From Sesamum alatum (lineage: Eukaryota > Streptophyta > Magnoliopsida > Lamiales > Pedaliaceae): a stretch of DNA of 64,000 bases. This document shows, in pieces, positions 46,232-59,411 of the stretch (the stretch's first letter is position 1; each line of letters begins with the position of its first letter). The stretch spans positions 1,178,001-1,242,000 of the forward strand of contig JACGWO010000007.1 of NCBI GenBank assembly GCA_034509735.1. The letters run 5' to 3'. A program made the position numbers and the translations under genes. The notes beneath the pieces were generated by a model, which ran no database searches, had not been told where the DNA came from, and saw only the letters and a program-made list of their open reading frames with translations.

Positions 46232-48589
46232 TTAAACGGTGCTATTTTGCAGGCTGGCAGTTGCATCGGTCAGTGAAGTAAGAATGGTCTCACCAACTTC
46301 AGCTTTGCAGAGTGGACAAGTTGCATTGATTCTCAGCCATTTATCGACGCATTCTTTGTGAAAGAAATGAGAGCAAGGCAGCTCCCGGAGCTCATCATTG
46401 TTCACGTACTCTGATAAGCAAATGCAGCAAACCTGTGGAGCAGAACGACGTGTTAGTTTCTGGACCAAACAGAGATATCAAGCAACTTTATTTGACATTC
46501 TCCCTTTAAATGACTATGGAAACGGAATAGATAAAGGCAACAAAGCATCTAGGAAACTGTTTCTCCATCAACGGACGAATTGGCCTTGGGTTTCACACGT
46601 TTGCGATTACTAAAAATGAGTAGATCAAGTACTAAAAGCATTCAAATAAAGTTATATTCGATAATCAACTTTGGTAATTTAAGAGGCATTAAATGGAGCG
46701 TACTGCATCTTCTCCTGATATTGCACGCTCTTTCTCTGTTCCAGCAGCCACTATCCCACCTTCACCTGCACCCGGGTTATTATCCTTATCGTTGCCACTC
46801 TTATTTTTCTTGACTTTAAATTTATAGGTCGGCAGAGAATTAATTGAGTCTTGAGTAGCTCCTCTGTTCTGAGGAAAATCTTCTCTGATGCCCAGGACTG
46901 AGATTATACAAGGGAGGCAGCAGCAGATTGTCGTGCACAGAATAAAAGGCATTGCATATCCGATACAGCTAAAGGCGAGAAATACTATACACAACCTGTA
47001 AGTGAAGAAATTGCATACAAATTACTTTACATATATAGGAGGAAACTGAATAAGGGAGGGATTGGTTGTCAGTATCTTGTGATCTCGTCTCACCTCATCT
47101 CCATCTCAATCAAATTACTCTCGTCTTACTTTTTCTCATTGAAATAAGATGAGATCGGATCAGATCACAGCCTAATGTTTTTATGTGCATCGGAGAAGAG
47201 TATGAATTCATACTCCTCTGTGTGTGCTTGGCAAGTATGCGTTCTTGCAATACCTGTACAAGTTAGGAGATTCAGCAGACGAAGAGTGACCTCCAAAAAT
47301 CCATACATTGCCAACCACAAACCAAACAGCAAAGAAGCAATCCAAACCCATCTTGAAATATTCGACAAATACCTTAAGCCTGCAAGAGAAAAGCCAGAAT
47401 TATTTGTTACAATGTACTCATCATACTCCAAGATCCCTGACCAGAACAAGTCCAATGAGAATAAGCATTTTAAGTCTTTCAATCATACATTGCTCTTTCT
47501 TCAACACATCTGACAAAGATAGACACACTTATTTGAGAAGACAAAATATTCCAGTGAGACGTGATCCAACTTCACAATATTAGAAGAGATGCTGAAAAGG
47601 ATTATTCCATAAAGCCACGTCTGAACATCAAGCATAAGAAACTTTGAAGAGCCAGTGTCTAATAAAGTTCGAAATGATCTAGTAAAGCAATAGGGGGTAG
47701 CTTTACAGACATGTAACAGAAGCAGTTAGTGTCAAAGGAAGATCAACACCAGCTGATTACGCAGCACCGAGTGAAAAGATCAACACATGCATTGTCCAAG
47801 TACAAGAATATGTATGAGGGATAGAGTTGCCAGTTCCACGCAATAAAAACTATGACCTGCTTAACCAAGTCATGATAGAAAACTTCCTACATAAACAGGA
47901 AACTAACAAGAAGAAAACCGTAAATACCTTGAATTTGGTGGTCCAGTACTCTGAGTGCCTCTGGCTGATGGACCAGTAGTCAGGCGATCTTCCCCTTCCG
48001 TGACTCTCCTAGTCAGGGGACCTGCATCATTGTCACCCTGAGAAGTATCCTGACGGAGCTGAGATGCATCCTGTTCAAAACCCAGGTTTCGATGTTTAAA
48101 ACGCCAATACAAAAGGGGAAGGATCGCAAAACAACCAAGAGCATAACCCACAATCCATGCCCTCAAAGGAGCACGTGGCTTCTCGTTCTTCGATAAAGAC
48201 AAAACGATAACAGCAGCAATAACTTGGCTAAGTGTCAACACTAGCTCCACAGTTATCCATAAACCAGAATTTAATGGACTCCTTTGACGCCCTCGACTAT
48301 TTCCTCTTCTAATTATCGATGGATTCCTTGAGTTTGATCCAGCAGAAAAGAGTGGAGGTTGATGAACAGGAACCCTTGCACTAGTGGAAGGATGATCTTC
48401 ACTATGTTGCTGCTCCAAGCCACTGGCCGGCCTTTCATGGGATGAACTAGATGAAGAAGCCTCACCGGTACTGGTACTAGGAATGTCAATAACATGTTCA
48501 TTATCATTACGGGTATCTGGACGCTCCATTAACAAAGGGACTTTGCTCGTTTGGCTTTTACAATGATGTCCCAATATGGGAAAAGCCAT
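46232..48589 (-). CDS. Membrane RING-H2 E3 ubiquitin ligase, RIE1/At4g11680-like, four coding exons
   Basis: Coding exons on the minus strand are 47928-48589, 47254-47379, 46704-46995 and 46232-46432. Together they make 1281 nt, or 426 aa. After a Ser-rich N-terminus come hydrophobic segments at about 109-133 (LWITVELVLTLSQVIAAVIV), 143-163 (WIVGYALGCFAILPLLYW), 232-250 (LDCFFAVWFVVGNVWIF) and 264-297 (LCIVFLAFSCIGYAMPF then CCCLPCIISVLG). The C-terminal RING-H2 at about 362-404 has CCICLSEY, CSHFFHKECVDKWL and CPLC, giving all eight metal ligands of the C3H2C3 pattern. It should accept E2-ubiquitin at a membrane. Start: the ATG at 48589 is the first in frame after an upstream TAA. A second in-frame ATG at 48529 (MERPDTRNDN) is an alternative. 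All junction phases agree. Confidence 0.92.
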
Positions 48590-49700
48590 CCAAGTGCAGT
48601 GACCAGACACCACACACAGAAAACATGGGATGATAGCTTAGTACCCAAACCATTCAAGAATTAAATGGCTAATATAACGCAGTTACTCAAATCTCAATGC
48701 TGCCCCGTTCACTACTTCAACGAGATTACATAATCCTCACATCCTGTTAAAAGACATGGCAAGGATATTAGTACTAACTCATTCTTTTTCCACATTTGGA
48801 AAGTAAAGCGTGTGAGATGACCTTGTTTCAGGAGACAAAGCGACAAACCAACACTACAATGATGCAAAAGACAGATTTCAAATTTCACCCACGTTTGTCA
48901 GAACTTATATTCGAGGAACTTGTCTCCAAAAAGCATTTAACTCTTACTTCCGTCACATAGTTATCAGCAATCAATTCTTCCACAGCCCAACAACAGAGCA
49001 GCAAAATTCACACAAGTAAACAAACAATTAAAACTCTTCAAACAACAACACATCAGGAGAAATGACAAATTATCAAGTAGATATGAACATCATAATCCAC
49101 ACGCGCGCAGCTTATCACAATAATTAACTTGAGCAACCCATCAGAACAAAATCCAACAATGTCAAACTCATACGAATATATACACACAGAACCACACAGT
49201 ACATTTTCCAATAAATAACACAACTTAAAAACCCATGATTTGTTTAAAATCTATTCTTGAGAAATATCAGCAAACGAACACCATTTCACATGCTAAAAAA
49301 CATAAAGGATCAAAAAAGAAAAAACTAATCAAATTCAAACTACACAACCACAATTCACTTTTAAGCCCACATATGGAATTCCCATTCCTATCATATCATT
49401 GCCCATCTCCCTAATTCATATTTCACAAGCAATAAAATCAACCCCCCCCCCCCCAACAAAGAAAAGGGCCTAAGAACCCCGGAGCAAACATTCAAACCCA
49501 AAATAGCACAAAATGGTAAAAACAAGAAGAACCCATTAATCCAAACTACAACGAATTAAACTACCTAAGAACAATTTTTATATATTTCCCAAGAAACAAG
49601 ATTATATATACACCCAACAAAAAAGTAGGAAAAGAAAAAGATGAAAATTACAGACCAGATAAAGAAGGTGTGACGAAAGGGCAATCAAATGAAGCTTTCC
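48590..49700 (-). promoter_or_regulatory. 5' leader region of the RING-H2 gene
   Basis: There is no coding signal; the sequence has intron/leader character up to a likely first exon near 49640-49700. It contains a 13-base C run at 49443-49455. The promoter was not resolved. Confidence 0.35.
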
Positions 49701-52257
49701 GCGAACGAAAGCTTTGAATCGTTTGATGACTTTGGTTTTCACTCTTCCAATAATTTTTTGTTGTATTCACGCGATTTTCTTTTCGGATTTATTCACCCTT
49801 TTTTTTTTCTTTTTTTCTTTTTTTTATTTTTGGGGTTCTTGGCTTGGATGGTCGTCACCCTAAGAATATTCTATTTATTTGAAACTCTGCTTTTCCTTTT
49901 CAAGATTTTGTATTTCACTGCTGATTTTCCGGAAATAATGTTCATATATATATATATATATATATATAGCATCTTTTTCCTACACTAATGTGACAAATAA
50001 ATTTGTATATATGTTATTAAAAAAATAATATTATACGTATATATTAATTTTTTTTTCAAAAATTGAGGTTGTTGGAGGCACCCCATACTTCCACAAATAT
50101 TTTTATTTTTTGTATCAAAAGAATGAAATAAATATATAAATTTAGAACTACTAATTATTAACGTATCTTCTATTTATTTTATTTCAAACATACGTAGAAA
50201 ATGATCATTATATGTCCTGGACATGGGTTAAGTTTGGGGGGCAATGATTTAATTATGTTAGGTATGATTCGTAAATCGAAAAAGAAATGGCTATGATTAA
50301 GTGGACAAGGAGTGCGGGGGCGAATCCCCCACGGTATGGTACAAAGGCAATTTTGTAAAAAAATATCGTAGGGTTACTTATATATACTATATTTGTAACC
50401 TAGCGAAATTCATTATCTCATAGTAAAATACACAATCGCCACCGCTCTGCCAAATCTCGTTAAATCCTTGTGGTTTACTCTTATGCTCTATAAAAAATTA
50501 GCACCTACTAAGTATTTAATATAGAGTTTAAAATGTCACAATTTGAATGGGATAATGACTCATTTATGAAAAATTAAATCCGCCATAGATTTTGTAGTTT
50601 CCCAATTACTTATTCAAATAAGATTTCCTCTTAGGAATAAATTGAGTAGATCAATAAATAAGATACGTGGTTGTGATTAAATAACATGATTATAAATACG
50701 AGTGAGTTGATCGGAACACAAGTCATTCAAAAACTCTTTCTCCATACCTTTCCACCGAGGTGAGCAAGGAGTGTTCGTGGTTTTCTACAACAATTAGAGT
50801 GAGATTTAGCATGGTGATCTTGAAAATATTCGTACCGGTGAAGTGATCAAATCAAGACAAAAGTTGATAGACGAGCTAGTTCGGATACGTGAATCAATAA
50901 ACTTTTCTTGTCACATGTGTTTATGCGAGGTTGAATTATCTTTTTATCTATTATTTTTTCAACGGTATGACTGATAAAATTGATTTTTGTGATAATTTAA
51001 CAATAAATTATACTTGTGTTAATCACGTTTTTATTATGGATAATTAAAATAAACTTTAAAGAACTTCATATTTTCATGAATATATAACTATCGAGGTATC
51101 AAAATTTTAATTCAGAAACTAAGATCCTATAATATTTGAAAAGGAAAAAAAATCTACAAAAATAAGTCGAGGTTTTAAAGTCAAATCTCTTCGGTAAATC
51201 CAAGGTTAGATTTGACAATAGATCCAAAAATTTGGAAAATCTAATGTTGCATAATCCAAATAAACACTTAATATTTGAAATATTTTGATTATAGTTTAAT
51301 TTTAAAATGCACTCTTGCTGGCCCTATTTTATTCTTATTTTTTAATTTGGTTAATAGTGATGCGTACCAAGGTCCAACAACATCAAAAAAGTCGAGAGGT
51401 TTTTATGAAAATCTCAAGATAAAAGGAGGACTAACCTGCAAAGAGAGGTTATTGCTGTGATATTTAAATCAGTATTGTTCTTACTGAATAAAATAAACGG
51501 GAAACTCGAATCTAAGTGAGAATAATGGTAAAATATAATAGTGAAGTGATATACTCATGTATAGTGAGTTTGAAATAGCTGAAAAATAGAGAGGGTGTGA
51601 GTGAGAGTGTAATTACGAAGTAGAGAAAATGTTATTTGACATATGACTGTACAAAAGGTCATTTTATAGACGACCATGGAGCCGAATTCGGAGGTCAGTT
51701 ACAGATTGTCGTACACCGTTGGAAAGCCACAAGAGTCAGTTATCTTTTCAAAAGAACCATTTGTGATTTGGATAAAGATTGACAAGATATGATTGTTTTA
51801 CTCAGTATTGCGAAGTCAACTTAAGTTTCCAAAAATCTGTTACTTGCTGAGTAAAATGCGGATTCCAATCGGACCTTTGGAAATTTATCGGAGATCTTTT
51901 AATATGCCACGTGTCAGCTATCTGTGTGACGTGAAGGCTTTGCAGTATGCTGGCTAGGCTTGTTTGAATGGACTTTCTTTTTTAATCTGTCATATTAGTA
52001 AAGATAATGTAGCCCTATAGACTAAAGGCTTTGCTTCCTTGGGTCAATTGGGTTTTACCTGCCGTGCTACTCGACTAGGGCTCACCTCCTTGCTCTTGAC
52101 CTTTTAAGAAAAATAGGGAGCATCAACTAGCATCTTAGTTTTGAATAATAATTTTAAAAGTGAATATATATGTTTCATATTTTTATCATATGTTTACAAA
52201 GAGTATTTTGAAAAAAGAAAAAAAGTATTCCATGTAAAAAAAAATTATATTATTTAT
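49700..52257. other. AT-rich intergenic with possible solo-LTR remnant
   Basis: An (AT)n run lies at about 49944-49969. Around 50690-50960 the sequence has 'gattataaatacgagtgag' (TATA-like), 'tcattcaaaaactctttctccatacc' and 'caataaacttttcttgtcac', which is reminiscent of a decayed LTR. Neither the ends nor a second copy were found. No genes were recognised. Confidence 0.3.
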
Positions 52258-52519
52258 GAAAAATTATATTTTTGGTCCAATAAGATAGAAATTGTTGTAC
52301 TTTTGATCCCACATTTTGCAGGTTAATATTTTAGTCCCATAGAATTAAAAAACATTACAAATGTGTCCCAAAGTTTACAAAGTTTGTCCAAAAGGATAAG
52401 TTAATGGGACCACTTCAGCAGCGTTCTTTAATTTATGGGACAAAAAATGTTAATATCGTAAAATACGGATAAAAAATACAAATTTTCCTTTCCGGTGGGA
52501 TAAAAAATATAACTTTACC
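52258..52519. mobile_element. MITE of the 'ttttggtccc' type
   Basis: The left end GAAAAATTATATTTTTGGTCC and the inverse of the right end (GGTAAAGTTATATTTTTTATCCC) match over about 18 of 22 positions. Internal 'aaaatgttaatat' and 'ggttaatattttagtccca' blocks are mirrored. The TSD is not clear; boundaries are approximate. Confidence 0.55.
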
Positions 52520-53971
52520 TTTTATTTGACTGGGAGTGGGCTGGGCCTTCGAATGGGCCCGGCCCCAATTTTTTGTCTGCAGATTACTCCACTTTTGCTC
52601 GGTTGTTTTCTCATCACCATCACCATTCACTTTGATTGCTCAACCAAAAAAAAAAAAAAAAATCAAACAAGAAAATAATTTCGTTATTAGTTGGTTGAGA
52701 AATTTTCTGTCTTTAATTTAAAATAAAATAAGAAATTTACATGTTGTGAAATTATAAATATTATTGTTATTATTTTACCTATGTTCCATCATTTTTTTTT
52801 TAATTTTAAAGGAGGATTAAAATTAGAGGTACTCGCATGTATAGTTTTACATAGCTTTTATAGTGTTATTATTATTTCAAAACCTCGACGTTTAGGGTTG
52901 ATGGATTTGAAATTATTTTTTTTTTCAAATTTTAATTGCCAATTATTTGGGTTACTTCTAGATTAAAATAATTTAAAATGATTCAACTCTAAGTTTGAAC
53001 TATGTTTTATTAAATAGTGTTGGATTTCAAATTCTTGCGATATAGAATCATTTAATTACAGGCTCAGACATTAAATGCTTCTTTCATCAATAGGTTAGAA
53101 AAAACATTATTAGATTTATAAATTCTTGAAATCTCGAGTTACAATGATTTATATTAATTTTCAACTGTTTTAAATATTTTCATGCTATTAGATTAAAAAC
53201 CAAATATCCCTTTTAAATTATTGATATATCGAGCACTATTATATAATATCTAATAATATTTACATCGATTTACTTCATATATATTTCATAAATGAATAGT
53301 TTTTGTGACTATAAATATCTTCAAAACAAATCAATAATATTATGATCACTGAATTATCCATGTCGAATAATAAAATAGACACCTACTCGTTTAAGACTTG
53401 CATGCAATTTTATTTTCTTTTAAGACATTTATGTATTGATGAAAAATATTATAATTATTAAAAAAATATAGAAACCATAGCCAACAGATTTTTTACTTGG
53501 AATTTTAACAGTGAGGTAAATATTTTTTATTTTCTTATTTTTACTGTGGTGGGGGTCGGGTGTTATCATTTTGAAAATGAAAAGGGGGATTCATCATCAT
53601 TTTTATTTGGGTAAAATACAAAATCCCCCATATTATCGTGAAAAAACAAACAAATTTACTGTGATTTGAAAATACGTTAAAAACCTGCTATGTTACGAAA
53701 CTCAGCAAAAAATTTCATTCTTTTTACTTTTTACAATAGTTGAGAATCACGCGCTAGAGCGCGAAGCTTGCTGCTATTTTTTGCTTTGTACCCACTTTTG
53801 GCATGTAAGAATATCTTTTTTACCCTTATAATCCAATATAAATAACCTTAATAAATAAACATTTTACCTTCTTTTTTCCTCTGTTTGTGGGCTGCATCAA
53901 ATGGGGTAATTTTTTTTTGGTGCTTTTTTTCTATATATATTTTGTTTTTTTTACGAAAACTGTTTTTTTTT
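52520..53971. other. AT-rich intergenic
   Basis: There is no gene. A short segment at about 53608-53760 ('gggtaaaatacaaaatcccccatattatcgtg') resembles the end of another decayed MITE, next to an unusual GC-rich palindrome 'cgcgctagagcgcg' at 53750-53763. Confidence 0.35.
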
Positions 53972-54984
53972 GGTTAAATACACTTTGCACCCCTGAACTA
54001 TGCATGTGTTGCATTTAGGCTCATAAAATATGAAAGGTAACAAAAAGGCCCCTCATGATATGGATTAATTTTTTTATGACGAAAATGTCCTTATTGTTTC
54101 CACCCCTAAAATATGTTTATTTCAATCATTCCCCTAAAATATAATTTGAATTATTATAAAAATTATATTTAACATAAGTACTATCCAAAATTTATTATTT
54201 TTATAATTAGTATAGAATCTATATAAACTCGATAAATTTACAGTCCTTATATTTTTTACATAACTGTTTAAAAATTTACATAATTTTTGCTTGTATTGTT
54301 ATATATATGTTGAACTTTAAAAAAATAAAATAAAATTATTGATACAATTTTAAAATACTACATCGAACATAATATAATTAATTTATAATATTCTATAATA
54401 TTTTGAGTAATGATATGATATAATTTAATTATGCGTACATATACCTGAATAAAATTTATAGGTTATATAACATACTTTTTTATAAAATTATATACATTAT
54501 GTATTTACACATATTTACAATGTATTTTTTAACATAAATAATTTACTTTGTAAAACATACACGTATTTTTTAACACAAATAATTTACTTTGTAAAACATA
54601 CATGTATTTTTTAACACAAATAATTTACTTTGTAAAACATACATGTATTTTTTAACATAAATAATTTACTTTGTAAAACATATATGCATATAGAGCAATT
54701 GTAAATATTTTTTGTATTACATAATTAATAAAAAAGTTATAAATTTTAAATACTATTTTGTAAATAAAATTTGAGTAAAATTTAAATCATTAAAAGTAGT
54801 TTCGGCGAAGTAATAAAACATACCTTTAGGGAATAAAATGAAATGTATATGAGATAAGTGAGAATGGCATTTTTGTCCTTTTAATGTCAAATTATTTTGT
54901 CAGGGGCCTTTTTGTTACCTTTCATACATTAGGGGCCTAAATGCGACTACATGTATAGTTCAGGGGTGCAAAATGTATTTAACC
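53972..54984. mobile_element. 1013-bp TIR element containing a 41-bp tandem array
   Basis: The left end GGTTAAATACACTTTGCACC continues 'cctgaactatgcatgtgttgcatttaggc'. The right end mirrors it ('gcctaaatgcgactacatgtatagttcaggggtgc...tatttaacc'). The arms continue inward with 'gaaaggtaacaaaaaggcccct'. The centre is AT-rich and holds four copies of a 41-bp unit. A clean TSD is not visible because of flanking T runs. No coding sequence is present. Confidence 0.8.
54522..54685. repeat. 41-bp tandem repeat, four copies
   Basis: GTATTTTTTAACA(T/C)AAATAA starts at 54522, 54563, 54604 and 54645, exactly 41 bases apart, with near-identical text between. It is head-to-tail without spacers, so it is a minisatellite and not a CRISPR array. 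Confidence 0.92.
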
Positions 54985-55574
54985 AATTTTTGTTTTTATG
55001 TTTGTAGCATGCCTTCTTCATCCAATAATCGCAATTAAAAAACCCTAAAACCACCATTGTCTCCTGTTCACAAAACACTGGTTTTGAAAGGAGTAGGGAA
55101 TCAAGTTGTTCACAAAATCTATAAAAATCCTTCCCTATGTTTGGTTTCATTTTCTCCCCATTTTCAAGATGGTGAGAAAATAAAAATAAAAATAACATTA
55201 TCCAAAATATTTTTACTGGGTATTTTGGGTATCGTTTCCCCCCCCCCCCCAAAGTCCTTCTAAAAAACTACAACAAAAAATAATACGCAAAAAACCTACC
55301 TTTTTGTGCCTTTATCAACTTAAAAAAAAAAAAAAGAGCTTCAATCCCTTTCTTTGTCACAAATCCCTTGAAAATTCCAAGTTGTAAATGCATTTTCCTT
55401 CTATTTTTTAGTGAAAATCATTGATTAAATTCTAAAATTTATCGCAAATCAACTCCAGAAAACCCTACACTATGTTTACTTTTATTTTCGAAACATGCCC
55501 AATGTTTGGGTTTGGTACGAAACATCTTAATTGGGTGTTTTTAGCTCATTGTGGCCTATTTTCCAAGCAAAATA

Positions 55575-55606
<32 letters not shown>

Positions 55607-56037
55607 GGTTAAATTACAATGACCTCTTAAAGGTTGGTATAATTACGGATACCCCTTTGCTGTTTCAAAAATTTCAAATACCCCCTTGAGGTTTGTAACC
55701 GTCTAATAAATAACTCATTTTCATCCATTTTATGGGTGAACTGACCAAAATGCCCTTATGCAAATTGAATTATTTATTTAATTTTTAAACTTATTTGAAT
55801 TGTTTTCGGATTAAAATGCGCGGGGAGAGGTTTCTTATATTTTTTACACAAAGGGTAATAATATAATTTGCCTCGACAAGTTTATCTACAATTAAAAAAA
55901 AAAAGAGGGGCCAAATGGATAATTCTAGGCCTTTGGTTAAATATTACAAACCTTAGGTGGATATTTATAATTTTTGAAAAAATGAGAAAATATCCGTAAT
56001 TATGTCAAATCTCAAGGGATGTCATTGTAATTCACCC
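55607..56037. mobile_element. 431-bp MITE, relative of the 424-bp family
   Basis: Same layout as 44536-44959: 'ggttaaattacaatgacct', 'taattacggatacccctttgctgttt', 'cccccttgaggtttgtaac', 'gaccaaaatgcccttatgca', and the mirrored right arm ending 'gtaattcaccc'. It is inserted within or beside a long (AT)n tract (55573-55600), so the target duplication cannot be separated from the microsatellite. Confidence 0.78.
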
Positions 56038-57142
56038 TATATATATGTATCTATATATATAGAATTACAAATATATATAAATGATATGATTTGATAATTA
56101 TTAATTAATTGTGAAATTTATCTCACAATAAACAAAAAAAAAAACATACAACATCAGTTTTATACTATTTTAAGTTATTTTTAAAAATAAATCCAAATAC
56201 ACTATTTCCAACACATATTTATTTATCTCTGCATTTCTCTCTATATCTCCACAAACAAAACAAAACCACTCAAAAAAAAAAAAAATTAAAATACAAACAT
56301 AGTGCTAGTTTTTCCCTCTTTCTCTCTCTCTCTCTTCAAATTATTATGGTATGTCAAAATGATTTTATGACCAGCCCTACAATTTAACTGAAGGACATAA
56401 CAGGGAGTTTACTTAATTTTCTAACATAAAATTTTAAAAAAGGGAGTGCGTTAAGTTTTATATAACACATTAGATTTTTAACCTATTTTCAAATAATAAG
56501 GAAAATTTTAATTTTTCGTGAAAATATACCCTGTGTTTAGTTTCATTTTTGGGCAATTTTGAAAATAGCCCAAAAACAAAACATGTTCCTTGCGTTTGGT
56601 TTTGTTTTTTGAATGTTTTGTTTTGTATTGTGGAGATAGAGAGAGAAAAGTAAAGATAAATAAGCGCGTATTGGAGATATGGTGTATGTTTGAATTTATT
56701 TTTGGAGTTAATTTTAAATAGTGTAAAATGTATATTGATATGTATTGTGTTGTATATTGGGAGACAAAAAAACACTGTTCCTTGTCAAATTATGTCTTTT
56801 TTATATATTTTTATATATGTATATAGTAATATTTGATATTTTTTATGTACTCTGTTGTATATTGGGTGACAAAAAATATTGTTCATTGTCAAATCATATC
56901 TTTTTTATATATTTTTATAAATATATATATATATGTATACAATAATATTTATTTATTTGTAGGTAAATGTATATATACATGGGAGAACGGGCCAAAACAC
57001 CTAATAAAAGTGTTTTGAATAATGTTATGTTTGGTTTTGTTTTTCCACCGTTTCAGAAACATCTGGAAAATGAAACCAAACAGAGCAGTTAATGACACCG
57101 CCGCAAAATATCATATCTTGGTGTTTCGAGGTTTTTAGTCCA
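56038..57142. other. AT-rich intergenic with internal duplication
   Basis: Near-copies of 'tactctgttgtatattgggtgacaaaaaatattgtt' lie at about 56740-56785 and 56846-56890, roughly 105 bases apart, suggesting a local duplication. The text 'atacaccat...tttatttatttttctct' near 58420-58460 is partly mirrored near 56640-56700. No gene. Confidence 0.35.
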
Positions 57143-57430
57143 TCTATACTATTATATAAAAAAAACTCATTTTATACTCACAAATGGCGGTTAATGACAC
57201 CGCCACAATACTTTTTTGTAATATCAAAAATAACATTCAACTTATATGATAACTACTTTATTCAACTTTTCCAAATTTTATATTAATCAATAAATTAATT
57301 TTTTTTCTTTCTTTGCTTCTTATTTTGTTTAATGTGATGTGTTAGTTTATATATTTTACTCTTATATATAATATTTTTAACATATAAAAAATTATTTATT
57401 ATATACACACAGAAACGGCGTGCCACAACT
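57143..57430 (+). mobile_element. Helitron-type repeat, copy 4
   Basis: It starts TCTATACTATTATATAAAAA, preceded by A, with the family block AATGGCGGTTAATGACACCG and later 'gtgatgtgttagtttatatattttac' and 'gcgtgccacaact'. These are shared with the minus-strand copies near 14.6 and 19.8 kb. A CTRR|T end was not located; the right limit is where similarity stops. Confidence 0.6.
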
Positions 57431-58700
57431 ACTACTTCCCCACAAAACAAACTGCTTCATTATTTGCCCATTTTGTGTGTGTCTCTGCAAAACTGAGGCG
57501 GCAATTATTTTATTTTAAATCTTCTCTTTTTTGATTGGGAGGACACAAATGGAATTTAATATTTTAATTAGGAGTTGTGTGAGTTGCTAGATATTAAATT
57601 ATTAAATGCTTCATCGAATTTCAAGAGTCGTTCGAATTCAAATAATAAGAATATCTTTTATATTTTTATAATAGTTTATTTATCATTTTATTTTTAAATA
57701 TATAATCAATTTAAATTATTAGCGCAATGGGATAGACTCTATTCCGTTCACATCTGTAGAGTCGATCTATCTATCTGAAAATTTTGGGCTTGTTTGTATG
57801 TATCTTCAATCAGTTTTTAGTTAAAAATATGTATTTGTAATTTTGTAGATTTTCATGTGAAATCGGAATATATTTGAATTAGTTAATGAAATTATATTTT
57901 TTATTGAACTGTTATGTGAAATCAATATATTCCCAATAAAAATGTGTATAAACAATATATTTTCACTTTAATTATTATTTCAAAAAATAAAAATTGTAAA
58001 GACACCAACAAACAAAGATGTGGTCAAATTGTATAATTGCATGGAAAATTATGGTATGAAAAATTGTTATAGAGAAGCATCAAATTTATTATTAAAATGA
58101 TTTAATTAACTTTATCAATCCCATTAAATTATTTTTAAGATAATGACTACTGTGTATAATACTATTTAATTAATATGTTATTATTATTATTCATGAGAAA
58201 GTAAAAAAAAAATCAGTATGATTTTCCATACAAATATATATACAATAATATAATAAATAATTCAATCCACCTACAAACAAATAAATATTAATATAAATAT
58301 ATATTTAAAAAAAAAGATATGATTTCACCATAAACAATATTTTTTATCTCTATATATACAACACAATACATACAATATTTTTTACACTATTTTAAATTAT
58401 CTAAAAAAATTTAAATATACACCATTTTCTAACACACGTTTATTTATTTATTTTTCTCTCTCTATTTCGATAAATCAAAACAAAAGAACTTAAAAACAAA
58501 ATTAAACATAATGATAGATAATTTTTTATTTTTTACCCTTTTTATTTGAGTGTTGCTGCTTTTATCGACAACAATTGAGAAACAAACAAAAACAACCCTA
58601 TTCAAATTATTGAATTCATCCCTCTTTTCTGTTTTACCTTTTTCCATCCATCCATGGCAAATTTCATAATTAAGCCCTGACACACACACACAGAACACAC
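57431..58700. other. AT-rich intergenic
   Basis: No gene or defined element is seen; (AT)-rich with scattered microsatellite-like runs. Confidence 0.4.
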
Positions 58701-59411
58701 ACTAGTTCTTTCTCCTCCTTTTCTCTCCCTCTCTCTGTGTGCAAGTACATGTACACACTCATGGATAGAAAACTCATGTATAACTGAAGATCCAGCTTTT
58801 CCCTGTTATCTGCATGTGTGTGTGTGTGTTTTGCGGCTTTTTTCCTTTTTTTTGAATTTTTGGTTTAGCCCTTGTTTCCGTATTGAAGAATCCTATGTGT
58901 GTGTTTCCCATTTTAAAGAGTAGTACTTTCTGCCCTCCAATCCATTGAATTCCAGTTCATGTTTAAACACACACAGATGCACATACACATGTGTAGTAGT
59001 TAGTGTTGGGTGTGTAAAAGCATATGCATGCGGGGAAGAAATCTTTTGTGATGTGGGTTCTTGTATAACAGGTTGGTTCCAGAATTTTTCTTGATTGAAA
59101 TGAAATTTGGGGCATTGCATTGATGATTTGTGGGATTTTTTTGTTTCCTTATTTGACATCTTTGATGGAGGATTGTTCAAAGATCTCAACTTTCTACAAT
59201 TTATGTGGTAATTTATTTGGGTGTTATCAATCGAGGGTTTTTCTTCCAGATCCCCAATTTTATCATGCATGCATCAATTCTCTGGGCTAGATGTTTAATC
59301 CGCTCCCTTCACTCCAAATGCCTTCAATTTGAACACCGTACAAGTTACATTTTTCTTGACAATTTTTATCCAATTTTTCATCAATTGAGAAATCAAACTT
59401 GAAAAGCAAGA
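58701..59411 (+). promoter_or_regulatory. 5' leader region of the PP2A B' gene
   Basis: CT-rich leader-like tracts (58708-58737), a (GT)n run at 58814-58829, and an AG-acceptor-like 'tttttcttccag' at about 59239-59250 suggest a leader exon and possibly a leader intron. There is no coding signal before the ATG at 59412. Confidence 0.4.

Noticed and set aside
47165..47482. Minus-strand hydrophobic open frame over exon 2 of the RING-H2 gene
   Set aside because: It is the wrong frame of the real exon 47254-47379, whose sequence (VFVEYFKMGLDCFFAVWF) and splice phases match the family.
50280..50345. tRNA gene candidate near 'gcgggggcgaatcccccac'
   Set aside because: There is a T-arm-like hairpin, but no matching acceptor, D- or anticodon-arm can be folded around it.
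54522..54685. CRISPR-like array
   Set aside because: The 41-bp units are directly adjacent without unique spacers and lie inside a plant TIR element, so it is a minisatellite.
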